A stretch of DNA of 64,000 bases from JAKVBK01 sp022447275 (GCA_047125605.1 CP138932.1:992001-1056000); one strand, 5' to 3'. Positions 25,868-33,633 are shown, numbered from the stretch's first letter. Notes: generated by a model not told the origin, from the letters alone. Numbers and translations are program-made.

Positions 25868-26072
25868 GGTCAGGGCCTCTGCTGGAAACGGCTGCAAGAG
25901 GCCATGCAAACCACAGCCCTCGCATAGCGCTTGGGTTAAGTTATCCAAACGCCCGGTGCAACGGGTTCCACCAGCAGTTTGCGGTTAAGATGCTGAATTT
26001 ATTGAGGTGCGGATCATCTCTGCGTCACTGCGCCGCGCCTTGGATTGGTAAAATCGAAACGCAACGAAAGGA

Positions 26073-26477
26073 TCAGTCTCTCAGCAGCCGTCCAGTTTGT
26101 GATCCAGCCGAAATTTCAGCCCGTCCAACACGGCAATATGCTTCGGATGCATCCCCCGTGGCGCCCTTTTGCGCCAGATAGGCCCGGGCCTTGTCTTCCA
26201 GCAGGGATTTCTCTGCTTTGTCGTCGACATAGGCCTCGATCTGGGCGTCCGTGTAGCCTTGCTTGCGCGCGGTTGTCCTTAGCGAATTCAGAAACAACAG
26301 CCCCCGTACAGAGCGGGCATCCAGCGCGGCACATTTCTCAGAGATTTCGAGCGCCAGGCCAACGGCGATCAGGCCATCGACAATGGCGGGGTTTTCCGAG
26401 AGCGGGGGAAGCGCGCGGGCGGGGGCCGCAATCAGCAGGCTGCCGCACAGGGCAAGAGGGATTGTTTTGCTTATCAT
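26073..26477 (-). CDS. Small secreted protein, DUF5333-like, between nuoF and nuoG
   Basis: The 134-residue protein starts MISKTIPLALCGSLLIAAPA followed by RALPPL, a Sec signal with a likely cleavage after the Ala-Arg-Ala stretch. The mature part is helical: VDGLIAVGLALEISEKCAAL, SLRTTARKQGYTDAQIEAYV and KARAYLAQKGATGDASEAYC. It has two Cys that may pair. I recall this as a family restricted to Rhodobacterales (DUF5333) and found in nuo operons; the name is from memory and was not searched. The ATG at 26477 fits the signal peptide; the open frame begins at 26522. Function unknown. Confidence 0.75.
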   Translation of the reverse strand: MISKTIPLALCGSLLIAAPARALPPLSENPAIVDGLIAVGLALEISEKCAALDARSVRGLLFLNSLRTTARKQGYTDAQIEAYVDDKAEKSLLEDKARAYLAQKGATGDASEAYCRVGRAEISAGSQTGRLLRD

Positions 26478-26604
26478 GCCCGAAAGATCGACCGCGCTGC
26501 GGTGATATTCAATAGCAGGCACGGAAAAGTGCAGTCACGAGATCAATGCGTTGGGCAGTCCGCCCCAGGGCGCCGCCCGATCGACTTCGACCAAATGGAC
26601 GCCT

Positions 26605-27897
26605 TTATTCGGCGGCCATGGGCGTTGCCTTGCGCTTGTGACGAATCCGATCTTCGATCTCGTCCCGGAAGTTCCGGATCAAACCTTGGATCGGCCAAGC
26701 AGCCGCATCGCCCAAGGCGCAGATCGTGTGGCCTTCTACCTGCTTTGTGACATCCAGCAGCATGTCGATCTCTTCGACCCCGGCCTCGCCAGTCACCAGA
26801 CGCTCCATCACACGCATCATCCAACCGGTGCCTTCGCGACAGGGCGTACACTGGCCGCAGCTTTCATGCTTGTAGAATTTGGACAGGCGCCAGATCGCTT
26901 TGATGATGTCGGTTTGCTTATCCATCACGATCACGGCTGCAGTGCCGAGGCCCGAACCAAGCTCGCCGCGCAGATAATCAAAATCCATGATCGCATCGCG
27001 CATGTTTTCACCGCGCACACATGGCACGGAGGACCCGCCCGGGATCACAGCCTTGAGATTGTCCCAACCGCCTCGGATGCCGCCGCAGTGCTTGTCGATC
27101 AATTCCTCGAAACTGATCGACATCTCTTCTTCGACGACGCAGGGGGCATTCACATGGCCCGAGATGGCAAACAACTTGGTGCCCGCGTTGTTGGGCCGAC
27201 CAAAGCCAGCAAACCATTCACCGCCCCGGCGCAGGATGGTGGGCACCACCGCGATGGATTCCACGTTGTTCACCGTTGTGGGGCAGCCATAAAGCCCCGC
27301 CCCTGCCGGGAATGGCGGCTTCATGCGGGGCATGCCCTTCTTGCCTTCGAGGCTTTCGATCAGGGCGGTTTCCTCACCGCAGATATAGGCGCCGGCGCCG
27401 TGGTGCAGGTACAGGTCAAAATCCCAGCCGGAGCCGGCCGCGTTTTTGCCCAACAGGCCCGCGTCATAGGCTTCGTCGACAGCGGCCTGCAAAGCCTCGC
27501 GTTCACGAATATACTCGCCGCGCAAATAGATGTAGCAGGCATGTGCGCCCATCGCGTAGGACGCAATCAGGCACCCCTCGATCAACGTATGGGGATCATG
27601 GCGCATGATCTCCCGGTCCTTGCAGGTGCCGGGCTCAGATTCGTCTGCATTGACGACCAGATAATGGGGCCGACCGTCACTTTCCTTGGGCATAAAGGAC
27701 CACTTCAGCCCAGTCGGGAAGCCAGCGCCGCCGCGGCCACGCAATCCCGAGGCTTTCATTTCTTCGATGATCCAATCGCGACCCTTCTTAATCAGGTCTG
27801 CCGTCTTGTCCCAATGGCCGCGCTGCTGCGCACCCGCGAGCGTGCGCGCGTGCATTCCATAGATGTTTGTGAAGATACGGTCTTCATCTTTCAGCAT
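26605..27897 (-). CDS. nuoF: NADH-quinone oxidoreductase subunit F
   Basis: NuoF binds NADH and FMN and holds cluster N3, the entry point for electrons. The 430-residue protein has the nucleotide/FMN motif GLRGRGGAGFPTGLKWSFMP, then YLVVNADESEPGTCKDREIM, YICGEETALIESLEGKKGMP and the N3 motif ESCGQCTPCREGTGWM. I start it at ATG 27897 (MLKDEDRIFTNIYGMHARTL); the open frame extends 23 codons further without conserved residues. A perfect -35-like TTGACA lies at 27983-27988 upstream, but the matching -10 (TGGACA) is poor, so an internal promoter is only possible. Confidence 0.98.
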   Translation of the reverse strand: MLKDEDRIFTNIYGMHARTLAGAQQRGHWDKTADLIKKGRDWIIEEMKASGLRGRGGAGFPTGLKWSFMPKESDGRPHYLVVNADESEPGTCKDREIMRHDPHTLIEGCLIASYAMGAHACYIYLRGEYIREREALQAAVDEAYDAGLLGKNAAGSGWDFDLYLHHGAGAYICGEETALIESLEGKKGMPRMKPPFPAGAGLYGCPTTVNNVESIAVVPTILRRGGEWFAGFGRPNNAGTKLFAISGHVNAPCVVEEEMSISFEELIDKHCGGIRGGWDNLKAVIPGGSSVPCVRGENMRDAIMDFDYLRGELGSGLGTAAVIVMDKQTDIIKAIWRLSKFYKHESCGQCTPCREGTGWMMRVMERLVTGEAGVEEIDMLLDVTKQVEGHTICALGDAAAWPIQGLIRNFRDEIEDRIRHKRKATPMAAE

Positions 27898-28038
27898 CTG
27901 CCTGCCCTTTTCGCATGTGCCGGCTCGCGCCCGCGCGGTTTGGATCGGTGGTTGCCGCCTGTCCAACAGGCTGTGCGCGCGTTGTCAATTGGGATACCGG
28001 CGTTTGCCCCAGGCCAAAACGAGAAAACCCTTCTACGC

Positions 28039-28254
28039 TTAGCGCTTACGCTCCCGGCGGATCCTGACTGCGACAATAAGCGCCCAGGTCATGGCGCCCA
28101 ATGCGGCAAAGTCGAACAGGAAGGCATATTCTGCGGGCAGGCCCAATCGCCCGCCCACAGCATTGATGATCAGCCACAGCGTGAAGGCCACCGCGATGAC
28201 GATGGCCACGGTGCGCCCTTGGCGCGCCAGTTCTTTATCCCGCTCTGGCGTCAT
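28039..28254 (-). CDS. Small two-helix membrane protein, DUF5337-like
   Basis: The 71-residue protein begins MTPERDKELARQGRTVAIVI and has two membrane helices (about residues 14-36 and 44-63) separated by a short loop, GRLGLPAEYAF. It ends with a basic tail, RIRRERKR. The pattern of an acidic/basic N-terminal segment, a helix, LGLPxxYAFLFD and a second helix matches what I know as DUF5337, a family from Rhodobacterales. That name is from memory. It lies between the 249-residue membrane protein and nuoF. A role with the complex I membrane arm is plausible but unproven. Confidence 0.75.
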   Translation of the reverse strand: MTPERDKELARQGRTVAIVIAVAFTLWLIINAVGGRLGLPAEYAFLFDFAALGAMTWALIVAVRIRRERKR

Positions 28255-28262
28255 GACAGCCC

Positions 28263-29012
28263 TCAGCCGTTTCGCTTGGAAAACTCGGTCTCACCGCCGG
28301 AGGCCAAGATTTTCGCCTGTGCGACCCACTCGTCGCGCGTCACACGGCCTTTGAAGCCTTCGAGGTTCTCGTCGACCCAGGCAATTTCCTTACTGCTCCA
28401 GGAGGCGATCTGATCGAAGTGATAGAAACCCATCGAGTTCACAAGCTTCTCAAGCTTTGGGCCAACCCCCTTGATCAGCTTGAGATCATCAGCCCCACCT
28501 TCGCGCGCGGCCTCCAGCCCAGCGGGACGGTCATCCGCCGAAGGGGCCGCCGCCTCTGCGGCATCTGCGGTATAGGTCCATGCGCCTTTACGCTCCGACA
28601 GTTCCGTTTCACCGGCCAGTTGGCTCGATTTCACTTCGGCTTCAGGTGCCGGCGCAGTTGCGGCAGCAGGTGCAGGTGCCGCGGCCGGCGCAGCTGCAGC
28701 AGGCTCTGGGGTGGCAACAGGTGCGGCCGCGCCGTCTTCTCTGACGGCCAAACGTGAGGCCGCATTCGGCGCGCCCGGCATGTCTTCAGCAGAGGGCGAC
28801 ACATCGTGAACGCCTGCGGGGCCGCCTTGCGGTTCCCGCACCCAGCCAAGATACAGAACGACAAATGCGATCAACGCAATCACCACCCCGAAGAAGGCTG
28901 CTCCATTTCCATCCAGATCGTCGTTGATGATCCAAAGGGCCCCGCCAGCCACGGTGCCAATGAGAACGCCGACAATAGCGGCGCCCACGATCATGTCCTG
29001 AGCTCTTTGCAT
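28263..29012 (-). CDS. Membrane protein with low-complexity linker and C-terminal helix-hairpin-helix-like domain
   Basis: Residues 1-60 contain two membrane helices (IVGAAIVGVLIGTVAGGALW and AAFFGVVIALIAFVVLYLGW). An Ala/Pro-rich linker of about 110 residues follows. Residues 179-249 form a domain opening LIKGVGPKLEKLVNSMGFYH and closing with GFKGRVTRDEWVAQAK. The same domain ends NuoE, with about 40 of 56 residues identical by hand alignment. The IKGVGPKLE motif is the helix-hairpin-helix seen in COG3743-type proteins, a fold otherwise linked to DNA binding. It is encoded between nuoE and the DUF5337-like gene. One reading is that the membrane-tethered domain pairs with NuoE; this is inference. 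Confidence 0.8.
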   Translation of the reverse strand: MQRAQDMIVGAAIVGVLIGTVAGGALWIINDDLDGNGAAFFGVVIALIAFVVLYLGWVREPQGGPAGVHDVSPSAEDMPGAPNAASRLAVREDGAAAPVATPEPAAAAPAAAPAPAAATAPAPEAEVKSSQLAGETELSERKGAWTYTADAAEAAAPSADDRPAGLEAAREGGADDLKLIKGVGPKLEKLVNSMGFYHFDQIASWSSKEIAWVDENLEGFKGRVTRDEWVAQAKILASGGETEFSKRNG

Positions 29013-29085
29013 GTTGGTTACACTCCCAGATGCGTATTTTCGTCTTTCGTAGGGAATGTATTAGCCCAGCAAACGCGGCCTGTCC

Positions 29086-30105
29086 TCAATTCTTGGAGAA
29101 TTCTTTTGCCTGCGCTACCCAATTGTCACGGGTCACACGTCCTGTGAACCCCTCCAAGTGGCTGTCCATCCACGCAATTTCGGCCTCTTCCCACCCTGCA
29201 ATCTGGTCAAAGTGAAATATGCCAAGGCTGTGCAAAAGCGCCTCCAGCTTGGGGCCAACACCTTTGATCTGCTTGAGATTGTCAGCGCCCCCTTCGCGAG
29301 CGGCGTCCAACGCCGCAGGCTTTGTCGCCTCTGTCGCGGCCGGTTTCGGAGCCTTTTTCGCAGTGGACTTGGAGGCAGTTTTGCTGGGCGCAGCCTTGGC
29401 GACTGGAGCGGCCTCTTGCGTGGGCTGCTCGGTGCCATCTATCCGCTTGACCGTGTCACCATAGCTTTCGGCTAGCGCGACAGATGCGTTCCGCGCGGGC
29501 CGATCCTGCGCAAAGTCTTGCAGCGAAGTCAGCCCGCCGGCGGGCTCGGCCGCATACCGACCATTCTGGGGCCCGGGCGTGGGCACCTCACCTGCGGCCA
29601 ACCCATCGAGGATTTTGGTAAAGTTTTCCGCCGTCAGATCCTCGTAGTAATCCTTGCCGATCTGCGCCATCGGCGCGTTGGCACAGGCACCAAGGCATTC
29701 CACCTCTTCCCAGCTCAGCTTGCCATCGGCGCTCAGCTCATGGGGGTTGGCGGCAATCTTTTCCTTGCACACCGCGACCAGATCCTCTGCGCCACAGATC
29801 ATGCAGGTGGTTGTTCCACAAACCTGAACATGCGCAACAGAACCAACAGGTTGCAACTGGAACATAAAGTAGAATGTTGCCACCTCGAGCGCCCGGATAT
29901 ACGCCATGCCCAGCATATCAGCGACGCCCTCAATTGCGGGCCGGGTCAACCAGCCTTCCTGTTCTTGCGCGCGCCACAAAAGCGGAATGATCGCAGAGGC
30001 CTGCCGCCCCTCGGGATATTTCTGCATCTGAGCCTCGGCCCACGCCTGGTTGGCGGGTGTGAAAGCAAAACTCTCTGGCTGGTCAGGGTGAAGTCGGCGC
30101 AGCAT
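29086..30105 (-). CDS. nuoE: NADH-quinone oxidoreductase subunit E with C-terminal helix-hairpin-helix-like extension
   Basis: Residues 1-170 are the thioredoxin-like [2Fe-2S] (N1a) subunit: QVCGTTTCMICGAEDL and EECLGACANAPMAQIG-type cysteine motifs (C-x4-C and C-x3-C). After about residue 200 comes an Ala/Lys/Pro-rich linker (SKTASKSTAKKAPKPAA). Residues 279-339 then form a domain opening QIKGVGPKLEALLHSLGIFH. That domain is absent from E. coli and mitochondrial NuoE but is repeated in the next gene. The start ATG 30105 has AGGAG eight bases upstream and overlaps the preceding stop as TGATG. At 339 residues it is about twice the minimal length. The core function in NADH oxidation is certain; the extension's role is unknown. 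Confidence 0.97.
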   Translation of the reverse strand: MLRRLHPDQPESFAFTPANQAWAEAQMQKYPEGRQASAIIPLLWRAQEQEGWLTRPAIEGVADMLGMAYIRALEVATFYFMFQLQPVGSVAHVQVCGTTTCMICGAEDLVAVCKEKIAANPHELSADGKLSWEEVECLGACANAPMAQIGKDYYEDLTAENFTKILDGLAAGEVPTPGPQNGRYAAEPAGGLTSLQDFAQDRPARNASVALAESYGDTVKRIDGTEQPTQEAAPVAKAAPSKTASKSTAKKAPKPAATEATKPAALDAAREGGADNLKQIKGVGPKLEALLHSLGIFHFDQIAGWEEAEIAWMDSHLEGFTGRVTRDNWVAQAKEFSKN

Positions 30106-30380
30106 CACGCACACTCCTTTACGGATTGGATCATCGAGGACATGCCAAAGCTGAGGTCGGCACGGGCTCGCACAGTTAGATGTCGCTTGGCTTGGATGCC
30201 CGTCTTCGTAAAACCAAAGCCGGGCAGAAAGGCATCTGGGCTTGGCCTATGCACCACGCGGTTCAATTTCCCATTCAAGCGCACAAGCGATAGCAGGCGG
30301 TCTGCTTTCGGGCCCGAAACAGAAGCGGGCGCAAGGATGGAAGCCAGCAGTCGGGCGACGGGAACGCGGTTGGGGTTCAC
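30105..30380 (-). CDS. Basic protein of 91 residues between nuoD and nuoE, function unknown
   Basis: The GTG start overlaps the stop of the preceding four-helix protein (GTGA) and the TGA stop overlaps the nuoE ATG (TGATG), so it is joined to both neighbours. The protein is strongly basic: MNPNRVPVARLLASILAPA, DRLLSLVRLNGKLNRVVHRP and TGIQAKRHLTVRARADLSFG. It has no signal peptide or clear membrane helix and a single Cys near the end. I do not recognise a family. The coupled layout argues for translation; the function cannot be read. Confidence 0.55.
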   Translation of the reverse strand: MNPNRVPVARLLASILAPASVSGPKADRLLSLVRLNGKLNRVVHRPSPDAFLPGFGFTKTGIQAKRHLTVRARADLSFGMSSMIQSVKECA

Positions 30381-30736
30381 AGCTCCGCCTCCTCTTTCAT
30401 CCGATAGACAAGAAAGCCGATCCCGCAGCACAACACGCCCACGGCAGCATGGGGGGCCGCTTGTTCGCCGAAATAGATTGCGGCATCGATGAAGGCGACC
30501 GCGGCAAAGGCAAACAAGAGCCCCGCCAAGATGCGCCGATCGCCCATCAGCAAACCAGCCAGAAGAACCGCGCCAAAAAACAGGTATCGCCCGCCCATTA
30601 CCTGAGGCAGTTTCTCGGCGCTATGGTCCACCACGGACAGGGTCCACGTTGGCGCAAAGAGAAACCCGAGACCAACGGCAAACAGCCCGGCCACAGCCAG
30701 CAAACCAAACCAGAAAATGGCGGTCCAGAGGGTCAC
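30377..30736 (-). CDS. Four-helix membrane protein (119 aa) between nuoD and nuoE
   Basis: The GTG start overlaps the nuoD stop by one base (TAGTG). The protein is hydrophobic with four likely membrane helices: FWFGLLAVAGLFAVGLGFLF, YLFFGAVLLAGLLMGDRR, LLFAFAAVAFIDAAIYFGE and AAVGVLCCGIGFLVYRMKEE. The general pattern resembles small DUF4345/DUF4267-type proteins, but I would not assign a family. Its stop overlaps the next frame (GTGA). It is likely an inner-membrane protein made together with complex I. Confidence 0.7.
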   Translation of the reverse strand: MTLWTAIFWFGLLAVAGLFAVGLGFLFAPTWTLSVVDHSAEKLPQVMGGRYLFFGAVLLAGLLMGDRRILAGLLFAFAAVAFIDAAIYFGEQAAPHAAVGVLCCGIGFLVYRMKEEAEL

Positions 30737-31956
30737 TAGCGGTCAATCTCCCCGAACACCACGTCCATGGTGCCGATAATGGCCGAGACATCCGCCAATT
30801 GGTGGCCCTTGGCCACGTGATCCATCGCCTGCAAATGCAGGAATCCCGGCGCGCGGATCTTGGCGCGATAGGGCTTGTTGGAGCCATCCGCCACCAGATA
30901 GACGCCAAACTCACCCTTGGGCGCCTCAACTGCGGCATAGACTTCGCCCGCCGGGACATGGAAGCCCTCGGTATAGAGCTTGAAATGGTGGATGAGCGCC
31001 TCCATCGAGGTTTTCATCTCGCCGCGCTTGGGCGGCGTGATCTTGCCCCGTGCAAGCACATCGCCCTGACCCTCGGGCGCCCGCAGCTTTTCGATCGCCT
31101 GGTGAATGATTTTCAGGCTTTCGCGCATTTCCTGCATCCGGCACAGGTAGCGATCATAGCAATCCCCGTTCTTACCAACCGGGATCATGAAGTCGAACTC
31201 ATCGTAGCATTCATAGGGTTGGGCGCGCCGCAAATCCCAAGCCAGGCCAGAGCCGCGCACCATCACACCAGAGAAGCCCCAATCCAGGATCTCCTGCTCC
31301 GACACCACGCCGATATCGCAGTTGCGCTGCTTGAAAATCCGGTTCTCCGTGAGAAGGCCCTCGATATCATCGAGCACATTCGGAAACGCCCGCGCCCAAT
31401 GTTCGATGTCGTCAATCAGATCGGCGGGTAGGTCTTGGTGCACGCCGCCGGGGCGAAAATAGGCTGCGTGCAGGCGCGCGCCACAGGCGCGCTCGTAGAA
31501 CACCATCAGCTTTTCACGCTCTTCAAAGCCCCAAAGCGGAGGGGTCAGTGCGCCCACATCCATCGCCTGCGTTGTCACGTTGAGCAAGTGGTTCAGAATG
31601 CGCCCGATCTCGGAATAGAGCACCCGGATCAAGGACGCGCGTCGGGGCACCTCCACCCCTGTCAGCTTTTCGATCGCCAAGCACCAGGCGTGTTCCTGGT
31701 TCATCGGGGCAACATAGTCGAGACGGTCGAAATACGGCAGGTTTTGCAGGTAGGTGCGGCTTTCCATCAGTTTTTCAGTGCCGCGATGCAAAAGCCCGAT
31801 ATGGGGATCGCAGCGCTCGACGATTTCGCCGTCCAGCTCGAGCACAAGGCGCAGCACGCCGTGCGCGGCCGGGTGCTGGGGCCCGAAATTGATGTTGAAG
31901 TTACGGATCTTCTGCTCACCCGTCTGGGCGTCGTCGAACTTGGTTCCGTCCATCAT
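30736..31956 (-). CDS. nuoD: NADH-quinone oxidoreductase subunit D
   Basis: NuoD (49-kDa subunit) lines the quinone-binding site near cluster N2 and descends from the NiFe-hydrogenase large subunit. The 406-residue protein contains NINFGPQHPAAHGVLRLVLE, IGLLHRGTEKLMESRTY, DRLDYVAPMNQEHAWCLAIE and the C-terminal MDVVFGEIDR, all invariant features. Two adjacent ATGs lie at 31956 and 31953; AGAGGAG eight bases upstream favours 31956, which overlaps the stop of a 56-codon frame (ATGA). It is a separate gene from nuoC, not fused as in E. coli. Confidence 0.98.
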   Translation of the reverse strand: MMDGTKFDDAQTGEQKIRNFNINFGPQHPAAHGVLRLVLELDGEIVERCDPHIGLLHRGTEKLMESRTYLQNLPYFDRLDYVAPMNQEHAWCLAIEKLTGVEVPRRASLIRVLYSEIGRILNHLLNVTTQAMDVGALTPPLWGFEEREKLMVFYERACGARLHAAYFRPGGVHQDLPADLIDDIEHWARAFPNVLDDIEGLLTENRIFKQRNCDIGVVSEQEILDWGFSGVMVRGSGLAWDLRRAQPYECYDEFDFMIPVGKNGDCYDRYLCRMQEMRESLKIIHQAIEKLRAPEGQGDVLARGKITPPKRGEMKTSMEALIHHFKLYTEGFHVPAGEVYAAVEAPKGEFGVYLVADGSNKPYRAKIRAPGFLHLQAMDHVAKGHQLADVSAIIGTMDVVFGEIDR

Positions 31957-32123
31957 GACGCAGTCTCCTCTGCCCAACCCGGGGCATACAGCGCTCTATG
32001 AGAGCGTGAATTGAGAGCATCAGCGATCTTCAAACCGCTGGTCGCAAAGCTGCACGCGGCAGGGTGGTTCGTGCCAGCAAGCAGACCCGATATCCGGCCC
32101 GCGCTGCTCCAAAGCCCGATCAC
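31953..32123 (-). CDS. Small ORF of 56 codons bridging nuoC and nuoD
   Basis: The frame begins GTG overlapping the nuoC stop (GTGA) and ends TGA overlapping the nuoD ATG (ATGA). It therefore occupies the whole nuoC-nuoD gap with coupling at both ends. The peptide begins MIGLWSSAGRISGLLAGTNH and ends YAPGWAEETAS. It has one Cys, three Trp and no obvious membrane helix. The nuoD Shine-Dalgarno lies inside its last codons, so ribosomes translating it would deliver re-initiation at nuoD. It could encode a peptide or simply serve coupling; I cannot tell. Confidence 0.45.
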   Translation of the reverse strand: MIGLWSSAGRISGLLAGTNHPAACSFATSGLKIADALNSRSHRALYAPGWAEETAS

Positions 32124-32731
32124 GCCGCCCCGCCTTCCTTCTTTTCATCGCCCGGCAAAACGTATTCAGCACCTTCCCATGGCGACATGAAATCGAACTG
32201 CCGATATTCCTGCACAAGGCTGACCGGTTCATAAACGACCCGCTTTTGCGTCTCGTCGTAGCGCACTTCCGTATAGCCGGTTGTCGGGAAATCCTTGCGC
32301 AGCGGATAGCCGCGGAAGCCGTAATCGGTCAGGATGCGGCGCAGATCCGGGTGGCCTGAAAACAGGATGCCGAACATGTCGAACACTTCACGCTCGAACC
32401 AGTTGGACGACGGGAACTGCTCGATGATCGACGGCACGGTTTCCGTATCCCGCACGGCGGCTTTCACGCGGATGCGCTGGTTTTGGTACATCGACAGGAA
32501 GTGGTAAACCACATCGAAGCGCCGCTCGCGCTCAGGATGATCGATGCCGGTGATATCCACCAAGGTCGAAAAACGGCAGGTACCATCGGTTTTCAGAAAC
32601 TCGACGAATTCCGGCAGTGTCGTGGGCGTGACCTCGACCGTCAGCTCGCCATGCTCAACCGACCACCCCAGTACGCAATCGGGGCGACGCAGTTCGATAT
32701 GGTCGCCAAGCTCCTTGAGATCTTCGTTCAT
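32120..32731 (-). CDS. nuoC: NADH-quinone oxidoreductase subunit C
   Basis: NuoC (30-kDa subunit) is a peripheral-arm scaffold next to NuoD. The 203-residue protein has FSTLVDITGIDHPERERRFD, the signature WFEREVFDMFGILFSGHPDL and RRILTDYGFRGYPLRKDFPT, and ends in an acidic/basic tail (PGDEKKEGGAA). The ATG follows the nuoB stop by 12 bases with GGAG upstream. It is a stand-alone gene in the alphaproteobacterial and mitochondrial manner. Confidence 0.98.
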   Translation of the reverse strand: MNEDLKELGDHIELRRPDCVLGWSVEHGELTVEVTPTTLPEFVEFLKTDGTCRFSTLVDITGIDHPERERRFDVVYHFLSMYQNQRIRVKAAVRDTETVPSIIEQFPSSNWFEREVFDMFGILFSGHPDLRRILTDYGFRGYPLRKDFPTTGYTEVRYDETQKRVVYEPVSLVQEYRQFDFMSPWEGAEYVLPGDEKKEGGAA

Positions 32732-32743
32732 CTCCGGTCTCCC

Positions 32744-33268
32744 TTAGCGCACAATCGTGCCGGTACGGCGGATTTTGCGGGCCAGTTGCAGAATGCCATA
32801 GAGCAGCGCCTCAGCCGTGGGCGGGCATCCGGGCACATAGATATCGACGGGCACAATCCGGTCACAGCCGCGTACTACGGAATAGCTGTAGTGATAGTAG
32901 CCACCGCCATTGGCGCAGGACCCCATGGAAATCACATAGCGCGGCTCGGGCATCTGGTCGTAGACCTTGCGCAAGGCCGGCGCCATCTTGTTGGTCAGCG
33001 TCCCCGCCACGATCATGACATCCGACTGACGCGGGGAGGCGCGCGGCGCGATCCCGAAGCGCTCGGCGTCATAGCGCGGCATGGAGGTGTGCATCATCTC
33101 AACCGCGCAGCACGCGAGGCCGAAGGTCATCCAATGCAACGAGCCCGTACGGGCCCAGTTGATGATGTCCTCGGTTGAGGTCACCAGAAAGCCCTTGTCC
33201 TGAAGGGCGGCGTTCATTTCGCGGGCCTGCACGTCAAGGTCACGCCCGGCGGTGTTCGCTCCGGTCAT
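32744..33268 (-). CDS. nuoB: NADH-quinone oxidoreductase subunit B
   Basis: NuoB (PSST) ligates cluster N2, the last iron-sulfur centre before quinone. The protein of about 174 residues carries the cysteine ligands in FGLACCAVEMMHTSMPRYD, VISMGSCANGGGYYHYSYSV and DIYVPGCPPTAEALLYGI. I start it at ATG 33268, which overlaps the nuoA stop as TGATG and gives the N-terminus MTGANTAGRDLDVQ; the open frame extends ten codons further inside nuoA. The order A-B-C-D follows the standard nuo layout. Confidence 0.98.
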   Translation of the reverse strand: MTGANTAGRDLDVQAREMNAALQDKGFLVTSTEDIINWARTGSLHWMTFGLACCAVEMMHTSMPRYDAERFGIAPRASPRQSDVMIVAGTLTNKMAPALRKVYDQMPEPRYVISMGSCANGGGYYHYSYSVVRGCDRIVPVDIYVPGCPPTAEALLYGILQLARKIRRTGTIVR

Positions 33269-33633
33269 CACTCCCATTCCAGGGCCCCCTTCTTCCATTC
33301 ATAGGCAAAGCCGATGGTCAGCACGGCCAAGAAGATCATCATCGACCAGAACGCCGTCATCGAAATATCCGCAAAGGCCACCGCCCAGGGGAACAGGAAC
33401 GCCACTTCGAGATCGAAGATGATGAACAGGATCGAGACCAGATAGAACCGGACATCGAATTTCATCCGCGCATCGTCGAATGCGTTGAAACCGCACTCAT
33501 AGGCCGACACTTTTTCAGGATCCGGGTTTCTGACGGCCACGATCACGGCCGCAAGGATCAGGACAAGCCCCAATCCGATAGCGATCCCCAGAAAGACTAG
33601 GATCGGGAGATATTCCCTGAGCAGTTCGTCCAT
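33268..33633 (-). CDS. nuoA: NADH-quinone oxidoreductase subunit A
   Basis: NuoA (ND3) is a three-helix membrane subunit whose loop reaches the quinone site. The 121-residue protein has the conserved loop KVSAYECGFNAFDDARMKFD followed by VRFYLVSILFIIFDLEVAFL. The Cys in that loop is the one that switches exposure in active/deactive mitochondrial complex I. It is the first gene of the operon, with a gap of 240 bases to the upstream hydratase gene and a candidate promoter in it. The start ATG gives MDELLREYLPILVFLGIAI. Confidence 0.98.
   Translation of the reverse strand: MDELLREYLPILVFLGIAIGLGLVLILAAVIVAVRNPDPEKVSAYECGFNAFDDARMKFDVRFYLVSILFIIFDLEVAFLFPWAVAFADISMTAFWSMMIFLAVLTIGFAYEWKKGALEWE

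Noticed and set aside
25868..26072. Additional small coding frame between the DUF5333-like gene and nuoG
   Set aside because: All candidate starts run into stops within a few codons or overlap nuoG out of frame with no coupling.
27960..27988. Internal promoter upstream of nuoF (perfect TTGACA)
   Set aside because: The hexamer 17 bases downstream (TGGACA) is a poor -10, so I mention it only with nuoF and do not list it.
26551..28413. 620-codon plus-strand open frame opposite nuoF and its neighbours
   Set aside because: It covers three real minus-strand genes and shows no protein-like motifs.
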